Shown: positions 9,201 to 18,664 of the stretch, in pieces
How the letters are laid out: each line of letters begins with the position of its first letter
Numbering within the stretch: position 1 is the first letter of the stretch
Source of the DNA: Aved-18 sp964606665
GTDB taxonomy: Bacteria > Cyanobacteriota > Vampirovibrionia > Obscuribacterales > Obscuribacteraceae
NCBI GenBank assembly: GCA_964606665.1
Contig: CAZSHS010000008.1
Coordinates: forward strand, 59,809-123,808
Direction: 5' to 3'
Length of the DNA: 64,000 nucleotides
Notes under the pieces: generated by a model
Database searches by the model: none
What the model saw: only the letters and a program-made list of their open reading frames with translations
Told to the model about the DNA's origin: nothing
Translations under genes and position numbers: made by a program

Positions 9201-12200
9201 GCTTGAGATGCAACTGCTATTTTGGCCCCGGATTCTGGAATGGTGACACGAGCAATGTTTTTATTGTCTTTAAGTACTAGCGCATTTCCTTCGTATCTAA
9301 GGTTCCAACCGTCTGGTGCCGCCTTCTGGAAGTTGTTACGGAATTGTTCAAGAGTAAGACTCGGATTTAATGCGGATTCGCGCTTGAATACCTCAAGTAA
9401 AATTTTTGCTGCTAGTTCAGAATTAGCACCGTCTGCGGTGAGAAGAGTTTTCAAAACTGCAGCTTTGTCAGCACCGGGCTTTTGCGATTCTGTAATGTAG
9501 TTATGAATTCTGACTGCAGTCACAGCATCGGATGCTGCCAGTCTAGATAGACTTCGAACGGTGTTTGCATCCCAATTATCTGGAATTAAATATTTTGTAT
9601 CACCGATTTGCATTTTGATGGTGTCACCATCAATCTTGAGTGCACCATTGGTACCGGTGGATTCATTGATCTTTCCAACAAGAGTTGGAAATTGAGTACC
9701 GATATCTGTATTCGCTTTCAGTGCTGTAAGAAGTCTGCGTGCTTCGGTAGGGTTGGCAGTGCGAAGAGCATTTTGTAAATCTTGAATTTGCGTAAAAGCA
9801 GCTCTAGCTTTTGCTGTATCTGTTATGTTGGTGACACCTACTGTTGCCAAACCATCCTTAATTTGCTGATCGGTAAGAGGAGCCACTACTGGTACGTTGG
9901 CACCAACTGTAGTATCGCCTGGACGAACGGTACCGGCTCTAAGTGTAGTTGTGACCTCTTGTGGTGTACGCAACTTCCATTGCTCGGATCTGGCACTAAG
10001 AAGAGGGTTTCCATGATTAGAACCGAAGAATTTACCATCCATTTGGGGAGTGTACGTGCCATTGCGATCGACTGCCTTAACGCCAATTTTGCCGTTGACT
10101 GTCATATGAATTAGTGAGGTGCCTTTACCAACTCCGATAACCTGTAAGCCGATAACGTCGTTTCCAATTTTGAACTGAGTAATACCAGCAGCTTTGGCAG
10201 CTTTAATTGCTGTCAACATTGCATTGATATCATTGGCGGCATAAATTGCTTGCACCAGAGGTGCTTTGTCTGCGGGAACACCTGTGATATCGGTAAGAGC
10301 TGGAACGTCTGCACGAGGTCCAGTCGCTGCTGCAACTTCGCGAGGAGCGCCAAGAACGACTTCTGCTGGTGCATCCATTCCGGTGCGGCTAAATTTGAGT
10401 TTGGTATCAGTTCCTGTGCCTGTAATTTCTAATTTGCCATTGTTTCCGATTCGTTGCTGAATAAGTGCGACAAGAGCTGCTCTGTCGACTCCTGGCGCAT
10501 TGAATGAATCAATCCAGGTCTTCATCAATTCCTCGACCTTGGCTTTGGTTGGAGGATTGGCAGTATCAGTAAGAATTCGATTTAATGCTGTCCCTAATCG
10601 ATCAGCAATTTGTTCTGGTGGTGCTGTTGGTGCAGCATCGGCTGCAATTTTGGAAGAATCCTTGATTTGTTTGCCGGCCAGGTCGTATGTGATTTCTACC
10701 ATTGGGGTAGTAGTAGTTGGTTGAGCGATATCCAATCTTATGCCTTTCGTCTGTAGGTCTGTTTTGAGATCGGCAATGGCTTTGGCTCTTTCAGCGGTGG
10801 TCAAGCCGCGTAAAACTTCGGCAATCTTACTTGCTTTAGGCAAGAGTTCAGGATTGAAATCTGCTTTCTTGGGATCCGTTCCTGGTAGCGTAGCATCAAA
10901 CATATTGCGTAGCTGTTGGGCAGCCACAGCAGCTTTGATGTCTGTTTCTGGGATGCTTGCGCGTACTGTTCCAGATTTGTCGCTGACTACAAAAGCACCA
11001 CCTTTGAACTCAAATATAGGTTCTTCAGGTTTTCCGGCATTTGGAATGACTTTGAGATCATCAACGAATTTTTGAATTGTATAGTCTGGATTGCGTCCTT
11101 TTTCATGCTTGAACGCTTCCATGATAAGAGCAGCTTGTTGTTTGCTATCGAGTCCAGAGTTGAGCAGATTGCGCATAATTGCGCCCTTGTCCGCAACTGC
11201 ACTTTGAGCGTCATTGATATATCTATATAAGTTAGCTGCAACTTTTGCATCAGTAGCCGAAAGTCTTACCAGGTTACGAATTGTGTTTGCATCCCAGGTT
11301 GGTGGAATGTCATATTTTTGTTCGCCAATTTGTAGCTTAATTGCACCGCCTTCGATTTTTAAGGCGTTTGCTGGGTTTGCATTTAATTTTGCAATTAAAC
11401 CGTCGAATTGTGGGACTAGATCAGTGTTTCCTTTCAATATATCCAGAGCTTTTCTGATGTCGGCTGGATTAGAAGTACGAATTGCGTTCTGAAGATCTTG
11501 AATTTGTTTGAAAGCAGTTTGTGCATTCATAGTATCAGGTATGGTGACCCCAAGTTCTTTGAGGCGATCTTGAACTTGTTGTGGCGAGAGTGGGCCATCG
11601 GTTGTTTGACCAGGTGTTAACGCCCCCGCTCGAATAGCTGTTGATACTTCTTGTGGTGTAGAAAGCTTCAGGTCGCGAGCTCTGGTGGAGATAGGTGAAT
11701 CCGGGTTAGCTTTGAGATAAGACGAACCAAAGAATTTGCCATCGCTTTGAGGATGGAATACACCATTTCTATCTACAGCTTTTACAGCAATCTTGCCGTT
11801 TATCGTCATGTGTACCAGGTTTGTATTAGATCCAATACCTTTTACATCAATTCGGTAGGTATCGTTGCCTATTTTGAATTGAGTTAAACCTGCTTTTCTC
11901 GCCTCACTTATAGCTTTGAGCATAGATTGAACATCGGTGGCTTTGAAAATATTTGCCACCAGAGCACGCTGAGCTTCTGGAACCTGACTTAAATCGGGTA
12001 TGTCTGTTCTCTCTGTTGGAATAGTGGGGCCAGCAGCCACAACTGCGTCGCTCACAATGTCTCTTGTGTTGATGCGATTGATTTCTTTTCCAGCTTTGTC
12101 AGTAACTACAATCTCGGTTTGTCCTGGCTTACTGGTAGTATCAACAGTGAATTTGAAATTATTCATGCCGGCACTATTAAGCATACGTGCAAGTTCAGCA

Positions 12201-15200
12201 GGATTAAAATTGGAACCTTTTTCTTTTGCGAAAAGTCTTGCCACATCGGATATAGCTTTTCTCATCAATCCAGTGTCTGGATTTACATTGCAGTTAATTA
12301 GAGCCTGTAGCTCTTTCATTGCAGTTGCCAGGTCGGCTGGACCACCGGTTGGTGCTGGAATTTCAATTGGAGGAGTGACAGGCTTGCCGTCAGTGACTAT
12401 AGAAAGTTTATTTCCTTCCAAAGTGAAAGTGGTTTTCTGAAGTTCTGCACTTGCGGCATTGATAGTGCGAAGCATTTCTGATCTGGCAGTTCCAAGTGGC
12501 ACATCTTTAAGTATTGCGGCAAGTTGATCTCTGACTGCTTGTGTTATGGCTCCCGCAGGCGGTTTGCCGAGCTCGGTTATCACCCCTTTTAGTTGTTCTT
12601 TTTGTGCATCTGTGAGGTTTGAAGGTAGATCGAATTGTTTGCCACCGACTTCAAATTTTTCTACTGTTGGTCTTAGATCGTTTGCTGCATCGTTTGTGAT
12701 TGACCAGACACGTTCGCTAGTTATTCCGTCAACAATGAGATTCCCGCCTTCTATGGCTAACTTAACGTCCGGTTTCCAATTGTTGAGTGCACGTTGAGAT
12801 TCTCTCACTACAGCTTCACGCTGATCTGGTCTCAAACTAGCAAGCAATTGTCTGAACGAAGTCAGATTGACCATGAAATTGCGTGTATTACCATCTCCAG
12901 CAAAGCCGGTCATCAGTCCGCTAAAATGGAGAAATTGCTTTTGAGTCATATCACCAGGAGCATAAAAATTCTGGTTCCAGGTTTTAAAATGTTTGAAATT
13001 GAGTGGAGGCGGTCCATCGAAAGACACGGTTCCAGTACCTTCGATAAATTTGAATTTGGGATCTTGAAGCGTATCGACCATTCTCTTCATTTGATCCGGA
13101 GTTAAATTCAGCGAAGTCATCTTTGCCAGAAGCGCTTTGTATGCGGTTTCTCGAGCCTCCGGTGTAGTTGCCTCGCGCAATGCCCTCAGGCTGGTTTTCA
13201 GTTCGGCGTGTTTTGTAACATCTAGTCCCAGAGCATCGCCCAATCTTTGCTCGTACAAACGTTCTCTTGATTCTGCTGTGGTTAGAGGAATCGACTTGCC
13301 ATCGCCTTCCAAGGACAAAGTGGAATTAGTTGCATCACCAGATAGCTTGAATCGGAGATCTTTCAAGGCGGGTGCAAATCCGTCTACTGAAGCAACTGAC
13401 AGTAAGAATTTATTCATGGCTTCCACAAATGCCTGGCGTTGCTCGATTGTCATGCCATTTTCGGAGGTGGTGGCATGACCCATAACATCGAGTCCTTTTT
13501 TGACCAGAATTTCTTGCACGATTCGAGCTTGCTCAGCGGGGTCGGTTTTGCCTCTTAAGGCGACCTGTAGCTCAAGTCTCGTTTCAATTGCCAATGTGTA
13601 AAGTTGGCTCATTACCCTATCGGGTAAAGCAGGAGTTTTAGGCATTTCTAGGATCGGTGGATTGGCTTCCGTTGCTAGCTGTCCGACTCTATAAACTTCT
13701 CCGGCTTTATAAACCTCTCGAGCGGGTTGTCCTTCGGCTGCTATTGCGGCCATGATGCCACCAGGATTTGTCGGGGCATCTAAGGTGTCGACTGATGCAA
13801 TATATGGATTGGCAGTGTCACCACCTATTTTAGCAAGAGCGAGTGTTCCTTGTCCGTAAGCAAGACGAAATCCAGTAAGTTGTGTATTTAATTTGTCGAT
13901 TAAGGCCGCACTGAGATTGCCTTTTGTTGCTGCAGCTAATTCTGCCAATGCTACAGGACCGTTTCCAGTTGCCAATGCTGTCTTGAATTTGTCGAACTGG
14001 GCTGTAATTCTTGCCACCACATCTGGTGAGGTATTTTCAGGTAAAAGCGCCTTGATTTCATTTTGGAAAGCAAGTTGCGTGTCTCGTTCTTTTGCCGCAG
14101 CAATAACATCGCTAGGAAGACCTATTCGCTCAGCTAATTGAGCAGTATCGCCTTGATTCGCCGTTAGAATTTCTTGTTTAACTACGTCTCTAAACTGTCC
14201 ATTGCCAGCTTGTATCAAAGCGTTTAACTGCGAGAAATTTCCTTCTCGAACGAGCTTTGCCACTTCAGCTTTCAATGCCTCTGGATTGCCCAGTTTTGAT
14301 ACTAAATCAGCACTTAAATTGCCCGGTACAACGATAGCTTTGCCATTGACTTCGGCAAGTTTAAAGCTATTGGTACCATCTGTGATGACACCCTGCTCGT
14401 TCATAGAAACCTGAGTTCCAAAATGCTCGTTGAGACCGGCAACTAATTTGGCTTGTATTCCAGAATCTAATTTCGCAGTACTTAGCTGTTCTAAAAATGT
14501 CTTAAGCCCAGCTGGGTCGTTTGCTTTGATTTGGTTAAAGGCATCAGCAATCTGTGCGATATTGGCAATAATGTATGGGTCTTTTAAGTCAGTTTTGGCA
14601 CGAATTGTGTCGAGAATTTGACCTAAAACACCATTTGGATATCCGTCTTTAACAGTATTGCCTTCTTTTAAAACGAGTTCGTTCTTATCGTTAAAAGCAA
14701 GGGTGTGACCAGGTCCACTTAAGACCTCAACAGATGATCGCAAGTCAGCCATTGCCTCTGCACGAGCTGTCGGTGTCATTTTGGCTAGAAATTCGGATAA
14801 TTGTGTTCCGACTTCATCCAATCCTTTTGTTTTGATTTGATTGGAAAATTCGATTATCTTCAAAGCATTGTCTGATATACCTAATCTGGCCGCGAGTTCT
14901 TTATCTGCACCTACTACAGCAAGTGATCTTTCGACTGTACGCTTAGTATCAGGTGAGCCAAATTGATATAAAGACTGGAGCTTGGCTTCGACCTCTGCTG
15001 AAAACGGTTGACGGTTTTTGTCGACTAGATTTTCAATTGCTCTGGTTAATGCATCCTGATTTCTTTCCAGCGCCTCAACCAACGCTTTGCCGTCGGTTGG
15101 ATTTTGCGCAAGTCTATCCATTGCATTTGTTGCAACTTCGGCTGCTGTAGATTCGACTCCGGTTCCTTTGACCCATCTGTTAGTTTCAATACCATGCTCT

Positions 15201-18200
15201 TTGCGAGCGATATCAATTCCGTCTCCACCTGGGTGAGGCGCAATTTGATCTTTGGAGCCGCTTGCTGTGAGGAATGAGTTGAAACTTTCAACGATACTAT
15301 TTCTAACTGTGGGATCGGTGACGCTCTTTAATATTTCAGAAATGTTTTTGGCAGTGAAAGCGCTCATCGGATTTTGGGAACCACTTTGTTCGGCTGCATA
15401 TTTCAAATTCTGAGCTTGGTCCAAACTCATATTGCCTTTCACCGACATAAATGCGCCGGTGGACGTTCTGATCAAAGTGGTATCACCAACTTGAATGACG
15501 CCGTCCTTGCCGATCTTAAGCGCTGGATTGTCTGGTTTATCTGCTTGAAACGCTTTTTGCAATGCATTGATTTGCTCTGGACTGAAGTTTGCTTCCTTAA
15601 GTTGAGTGAGCAAGTCTTTCATAGCTTGCGCGTCGGTTGGATTCTCTCTGAGCTTAGTGAATGAATCTCGAATAGCTTCTGCTTTGGGATTACTGCCTGG
15701 ATTATCAAATCCATTGTTTCTCAGGAGATTGTCAAAGCCTGCAGAATCAGTATTTCCTTTGAAGGTGTCCAAAACAGGATTAGTGAAGGGATCAATGCCT
15801 AATTTCCATTTATTCAAATTCAAGTTGTCGCCCGAGAGCGAGAAGTTTTCTGAATTATGGTTAGGACCATATACTTCATTAATGCCGGCTAAAAATGAGT
15901 CTCTTACTTCTGGTCTGACAGATTTAAGCGCTGTAAGCAAATCGCTTCCAAGAGCCGAACCCTTAAGGTCACCGTCAAGTGCACGACCAGCCAAACCACG
16001 GAATTTTTCTGCTTCAGTTGCATTTAAACCGCTTGGAACTGGAGCATCGCCTTTGGGAGTTTTGGCTACCAGTTTTCCATCGGAATTGATTTCAAAGTTG
16101 CCACCAAGTTTGGCGTTAAGTTGTTCTCGATAAATTTTTGCTTGTTCTGGATCGAGCCTGCTCAGGTCACTCTTTATCTGATCAAGTCTTTGTTGATTGA
16201 AAATCTCATTTGGATTTTGACCCAAAGATTCGACCAGTTGTTGGAAGTTTCTGGTGGCATTTGCGTCTAATCCAGCAGGAATGGTTTTGCCAAGTTGACT
16301 TGCATCTGAAAGTGACATGCCTTCTGGAACTGAGCGCCAGATTTGTTGACCTTGCGCATCCGTGCCGCCTTTGACCTGGAGACCATTTTCCTGGAATCTC
16401 AAGTCTGGATGCTTTTGTGCCAATAATCCATTTAACGAATTGAAAAAATCACCTTTGCCTGCAGACATAATAGTGTTCGATAAATCATTAATTGCTCCTG
16501 AGAGTTCGGTCGGATCTTTTCCGTCGAGTATTCCTTGAGCAATTTGTTTGAAGGCATCAACCCTGGCTGGATCGCCTGCTAGATGGCGAGGGACCGTGAC
16601 GTCTTGACCCTCACCGTTCTGCCCCTTAAGGACTAATGTTTGACGAGCCTCAACCCGACCGTCAGTATTAGTAACTCTAAATCCAATGTTGGCGTCTCTA
16701 AGTTCGTTGTTGATACCGTCAAGAAAAGGTTTTTGTTGATCTGCTGGCAGAGTTCTCATCGTGTCTCGCAAGGCACGAAGCGCATTACCTCTTACTGTGA
16801 GGTCGCTACTTTTGAGATCAGTAACTGCATCAACATATGCTTTTTTACTTTGCTCCTGTACACCTTCAGGCTTGCGACTCCAGACCGCATCGCGTTCTGC
16901 ATTTTGCTCGGGAGGCAAGAAGGTATCAAGTTTGGTATCACTTAACCGACCTTTAAAAATATCACTTGGACGAATGAGATCCATTCCTTTACCGTCTTTG
17001 CTTAGACCAAATTTGAAATCTCCTTTAGCTCCCTCAGGAATGACTTGATTCAGTCCTTCTATAAACTGACGCTTAACGCTGTCTGGTTGTTGACCAAACA
17101 GTTCGAGCAATTTTTTGCCTTGCTCTGTGCCCATGAATTCTGTCAGACGTTGTTGATATGTTTCAGGCGGCCTGGCACTCACCTTTTGCAATTCTGTCGC
17201 AGAATCAGCCCACTGCTTAGCATCAGCCACCGACATTCCTTCTGGAACTTCTACTTTAACTGGCGGCTGTTTTGAAAGTTGAACTTCAAGTTTTTGATTC
17301 TGTCCGTTTCCATCAGCAGAAATACTGATTTCGCTACCATATTTTTGCTGAAGTAGTTTTGTTGTTTCGGCATTGAATAAACGAGCTTGTCTTGGATCTA
17401 AGTCAGCAGTGGTTGCTTTCAACTGATCTAAAACGTCTTTTGCTGTTGGTCTGCCTTGAGCTGCATCTTGGTCAGATGGATTCAACAGAGCTCTTAGCTC
17501 GTTGAATTTTTCTACATTTTCAAGCCTGAGCCCTTTGGGTAAAGTCGCATCAGTGGGTGGATTTAAATTCGCTTTTCCATCTTTGAATTCAAGACGCTGG
17601 TCGCTTCCTGAATCTTCCATCTTTCTGTTGTATTCAGCTAAAAATCTTTCTCGATCTGCTTCTGGCATGTTTGCCAGCATTTTTGTTAGACCTTGTTTGA
17701 CAAACGCTTCCTGCTGGCCAACTGTCATTGTTGGATCCAGTGTGCGATTAGCCATGCGCTCGCCGGTTTCTTCAGGCGATTCTTTCAGGTCATAGCGAGA
17801 AACTTCTCTAGGATTACCTTTGTTGTCTAAGTTGCGCGTATCGACTAGAGATAATTGTTGTGTTTCAGGATTGTATTTGACGTCGTATCCGGTCCCATCC
17901 AATTGTTGTTTCAGGTTGTCGCGAATGGCGTCCATTTCCATAGGTGGAGTCTGATTGCGCGCACCGTCAACAAGAGCACGAAAGGCTGTGTTGATTTCTC
18001 CATTTGAAATTGGACGACCATTTGCATCGGTAGGTTGTTTTTTACCTCTACGATCTGCAAGTGTGTCACCAAAACTACCAGAGCCAGCTATCTGCTCTCC
18101 GCCACTAAATAAAAGATTGGACCAGCGAGTGTCTTTTCCCGCTTCCTGTCCTATGATTGAAAATTTGTCTAAAATCCTTTGTACGTCAGGACTTTGCTGT

Positions 18201-18379
18201 GAAGGACTGTCGGTAGTAGTTGCAGTGGGTGGTTTATATGTAGTGTCGTTAGCCGCTTGGGATAAGCGGTTAGAGGATTCTGTAGTGTCTGATTCGACGA
18301 CTACGTCTTTCTTCGAATTATCTTCGACTTGATCTGCCACGGCAAAAACTCCCAGGACGAATCCGATAGGCGTACCCAT
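6287..18379 (-). CDS. Giant 4,030-aa repeat protein
   Basis: Function unknown. The frame is uninterrupted over 12.1 kb. The product has only a rare Cys, no signal peptide and no membrane span, and is strongly Asp/Lys/Asn/Gln-rich with short loops. Residues about 50-2,100 carry many roughly 100-residue repeats, each a helical segment ending in 'F..glN..L', a strand such as 'LEVQL', and a 'VP.GL' or 'VPEGM' turn. Residues about 2,130-3,260 are two tandem units of about 570 residues (nt about 12000-10300 and 10300-8600). Domain copies shared with both neighbouring genes lie near residues 2,190, 2,770 and 3,440, with HM(T/Y) and GKFFGS or GYFGTRW motifs. The ATG at 18379 has no ribosome binding site. 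A GTG at 18340, preceded by GGGAG with 8-nt spacing, is a strong alternative start and would remove 13 residues. It heads an operon with the 461-aa gene. Confidence 0.85.
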   Translation of the reverse strand: MGTPIGFVLGVFAVADQVEDNSKKDVVVESDTTESSNRLSQAANDTTYKPPTATTTDSPSQQSPDVQRILDKFSIIGQEAGKDTRWSNLLFSGGEQIAGSGSFGDTLADRRGKKQPTDANGRPISNGEINTAFRALVDGARNQTPPMEMDAIRDNLKQQLDGTGYDVKYNPETQQLSLVDTRNLDNKGNPREVSRYDLKESPEETGERMANRTLDPTMTVGQQEAFVKQGLTKMLANMPEADRERFLAEYNRKMEDSGSDQRLEFKDGKANLNPPTDATLPKGLRLENVEKFNELRALLNPSDQDAAQGRPTAKDVLDQLKATTADLDPRQARLFNAETTKLLQQKYGSEISISADGNGQNQKLEVQLSKQPPVKVEVPEGMSVADAKQWADSATELQKVSARPPETYQQRLTEFMGTEQGKKLLELFGQQPDSVKRQFIEGLNQVIPEGAKGDFKFGLSKDGKGMDLIRPSDIFKGRLSDTKLDTFLPPEQNAERDAVWSRKPEGVQEQSKKAYVDAVTDLKSSDLTVRGNALRALRDTMRTLPADQQKPFLDGINNELRDANIGFRVTNTDGRVEARQTLVLKGQNGEGQDVTVPRHLAGDPARVDAFKQIAQGILDGKDPTELSGAINDLSNTIMSAGKGDFFNSLNGLLAQKHPDLRFQENGLQVKGGTDAQGQQIWRSVPEGMSLSDASQLGKTIPAGLDANATRNFQQLVESLGQNPNEIFNQQRLDQIKSDLSRLDPEQAKIYREQLNAKLGGNFEINSDGKLVAKTPKGDAPVPSGLNATEAEKFRGLAGRALDGDLKGSALGSDLLTALKSVRPEVRDSFLAGINEVYGPNHNSENFSLSGDNLNLNKWKLGIDPFTNPVLDTFKGNTDSAGFDNLLRNNGFDNPGSNPKAEAIRDSFTKLRENPTDAQAMKDLLTQLKEANFSPEQINALQKAFQADKPDNPALKIGKDGVIQVGDTTLIRTSTGAFMSVKGNMSLDQAQNLKYAAEQSGSQNPMSAFTAKNISEILKSVTDPTVRNSIVESFNSFLTASGSKDQIAPHPGGDGIDIARKEHGIETNRWVKGTGVESTAAEVATNAMDRLAQNPTDGKALVEALERNQDALTRAIENLVDKNRQPFSAEVEAKLQSLYQFGSPDTKRTVERSLAVVGADKELAARLGISDNALKIIEFSNQIKTKGLDEVGTQLSEFLAKMTPTARAEAMADLRSSVEVLSGPGHTLAFNDKNELVLKEGNTVKDGYPNGVLGQILDTIRAKTDLKDPYIIANIAQIADAFNQIKANDPAGLKTFLEQLSTAKLDSGIQAKLVAGLNEHFGTQVSMNEQGVITDGTNSFKLAEVNGKAIVVPGNLSADLVSKLGNPEALKAEVAKLVREGNFSQLNALIQAGNGQFRDVVKQEILTANQGDTAQLAERIGLPSDVIAAAKERDTQLAFQNEIKALLPENTSPDVVARITAQFDKFKTALATGNGPVALAELAAATKGNLSAALIDKLNTQLTGFRLAYGQGTLALAKIGGDTANPYIASVDTLDAPTNPGGIMAAIAAEGQPAREVYKAGEVYRVGQLATEANPPILEMPKTPALPDRVMSQLYTLAIETRLELQVALRGKTDPAEQARIVQEILVKKGLDVMGHATTSENGMTIEQRQAFVEAMNKFLLSVASVDGFAPALKDLRFKLSGDATNSTLSLEGDGKSIPLTTAESRERLYEQRLGDALGLDVTKHAELKTSLRALREATTPEARETAYKALLAKMTSLNLTPDQMKRMVDTLQDPKFKFIEGTGTVSFDGPPPLNFKHFKTWNQNFYAPGDMTQKQFLHFSGLMTGFAGDGNTRNFMVNLTSFRQLLASLRPDQREAVVRESQRALNNWKPDVKLAIEGGNLIVDGITSERVWSITNDAANDLRPTVEKFEVGGKQFDLPSNLTDAQKEQLKGVITELGKPPAGAITQAVRDQLAAILKDVPLGTARSEMLRTINAASAELQKTTFTLEGNKLSIVTDGKPVTPPIEIPAPTGGPADLATAMKELQALINCNVNPDTGLMRKAISDVARLFAKEKGSNFNPAELARMLNSAGMNNFKFTVDTTSKPGQTEIVVTDKAGKEINRINTRDIVSDAVVAAGPTIPTERTDIPDLSQVPEAQRALVANIFKATDVQSMLKAISEARKAGLTQFKIGNDTYRIDVKGIGSNTNLVHMTINGKIAVKAVDRNGVFHPQSDGKFFGSSYLKANPDSPISTRARDLKLSTPQEVSTAIRAGALTPGQTTDGPLSPQQVQDRLKELGVTIPDTMNAQTAFKQIQDLQNAIRTSNPADIRKALDILKGNTDLVPQFDGLIAKLNANPANALKIEGGAIKLQIGEQKYDIPPTWDANTIRNLVRLSATDAKVAANLYRYINDAQSAVADKGAIMRNLLNSGLDSKQQAALIMEAFKHEKGRNPDYTIQKFVDDLKVIPNAGKPEEPIFEFKGGAFVVSDKSGTVRASIPETDIKAAVAAQQLRNMFDATLPGTDPKKADFNPELLPKASKIAEVLRGLTTAERAKAIADLKTDLQTKGIRLDIAQPTTTTPMVEITYDLAGKQIKDSSKIAADAAPTAPPEQIADRLGTALNRILTDTANPPTKAKVEELMKTWIDSFNAPGVDRAALVALIQQRIGNNGKLEITGTGTDTKLKFSRTGMDAPAEVVLGAPREVAAATGPRADVPALTDITGVPADKAPLVQAIYAANDINAMLTAIKAAKAAGITQFKIGNDVIGLQVIGVGKGTSLIHMTVNGKIGVKAVDRNGTYTPQMDGKFFGSNHGNPLLSARSEQWKLRTPQEVTTTLRAGTVRPGDTTVGANVPVVAPLTDQQIKDGLATVGVTNITDTAKARAAFTQIQDLQNALRTANPTEARRLLTALKANTDIGTQFPTLVGKINESTGTNGALKIDGDTIKMQIGDTKYLIPDNWDANTVRSLSRLAASDAVTAVRIHNYITESQKPGADKAAVLKTLLTADGANSELAAKILLEVFKRESALNPSLTLEQFRNNFQKAAPDGWNLRYEGNALVLKDNKNIARVTIPESGAKIAVASQALQNLIDVNAPGLDPKKPNFNSALVPKAEKIAEILKGLTAEERTQAMKDITAALAEKNIRLALTGTATSPMVEVSFDTSRGRYLDAKRIGDAAPANSEQTALAMGTKLKELLGNPATTDAQLSDYLKTITGQLNVAGVDKAAFLRQLQTQIDAGTPPKTKLDIAGTGADAKLVLKRDSKADVSTPLVPRDIAATTTGDTRPFAEQLTAFKETLGKTPPPDKAAIDRMLSNLALAHARSTTPPSFDNAAFIAATKLDGTGFNLVNDTSKTPPELVLKKGDAVVSSPIKTADVLAAATATADKTTAPIEQLATQRGIDLAKIPKEGTPERALFEALLRGKSGKELTLLIKELHAKGLRTLTLPDANGKDRKITLQVSGHYVHMYAADDSGRMRIAIRGTTDGRPQRGGYFGTRWTESMLGKSIIGTNKDATTPTPEVANPEVPVVGSTVKPPEYRTNPEAMASLEQLVGNPAEKGKPDYDARVAQLFSEAVRHEIATKGKEKAAEIAASLQEKFGSKGFQIKFDQATNTLSMRKDYSWSNFSEVNLTNVPDANKPETTAQRAARYLEPFGAMDRDQQKAYLAKVATEVGALGLTTGKQVLEAMQTQLRELAKADSRLSKTGLSIRNNEIVLEKYGNSTRAGRPTESSDSIPVIFATPVPPGDVVAFRTRLGEITALGDGKSPNAVLEEFNKFMQTVPVANRAALINSALKSALTSHAILNPEASPAQIRETFNQALQAKDRSYGVDVDADGNLISKGLSPRPEVLLRKTDIDTARKDHIIGKQLAPFLNEIALQISRGKGSDLSPYFNIFARANQDKPELIQSALKIALKEQFRLNPTQKLDEQLSKYASALHSSKLPYTLAYDSLSGAIHFQQKQADGTSRTVGQIKASEYFSAQKLPEFISQTGTRFAGLLANTEPAKIGALLDRVMNFAITNNLSQDQLTQIIKDINAAQTKIVVRGSRGKLSYATRTAA

Positions 18380-18594
18380 CTATATATTCATTCCCGCAGA
18401 GTTCGGCGCATAATCCAAAAAAGACTTGAGAAGCAGTCCAGTTCAGAAAATGTCAGCCTAGGAGGCCGTCAGTGCAGCAAGATTATGGAGTTATATGGCT
18501 GCTATTTGGGTAGTAAGGACGGGGATTCCGCTACGAAAAAAGAAAATGGGTAGCATTGCAAAGTTATCACCGCTCATGGCGGTTGTCAAGCAAA

Positions 18595-18640
18595 TTTAAT
18601 CCCCACCCAATTGGCTTTAGCCAAGTTGGCAGGGATTAAA
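18595..18640 (-). terminator. Hairpin terminator after the NHL-propeller gene
   Basis: The outer arms TTTAATCCC and GGGATTAAA enclose an inner stem CCAA..GGC / GCC..TTGG. It lies 25 nt downstream of the stop at 18665 and upstream of the giant gene. The U-tract is short on the minus strand, so this may be a weak or Rho-assisted terminator. The rest of the 285-bp gap has only a 5-bp hairpin (ACCGC/GCGGT). Confidence 0.5.
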
Positions 18641-18664
18641 AATTGAATTGGATTTTGACTGATT

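Noticed and set aside
7011..17795. Many plus-strand open frames of 60-220 codons opposite the giant gene (for example 8091-8756)
   Set aside because: They have no ribosome binding sites or family motifs and are explained by the codon bias of the very long minus-strand gene.
18329..18553. 74-codon plus-strand frame upstream of the giant gene
   Set aside because: Basic, low-complexity translation with no recognisable motif; it overlaps the giant gene's start and lacks a ribosome binding site.
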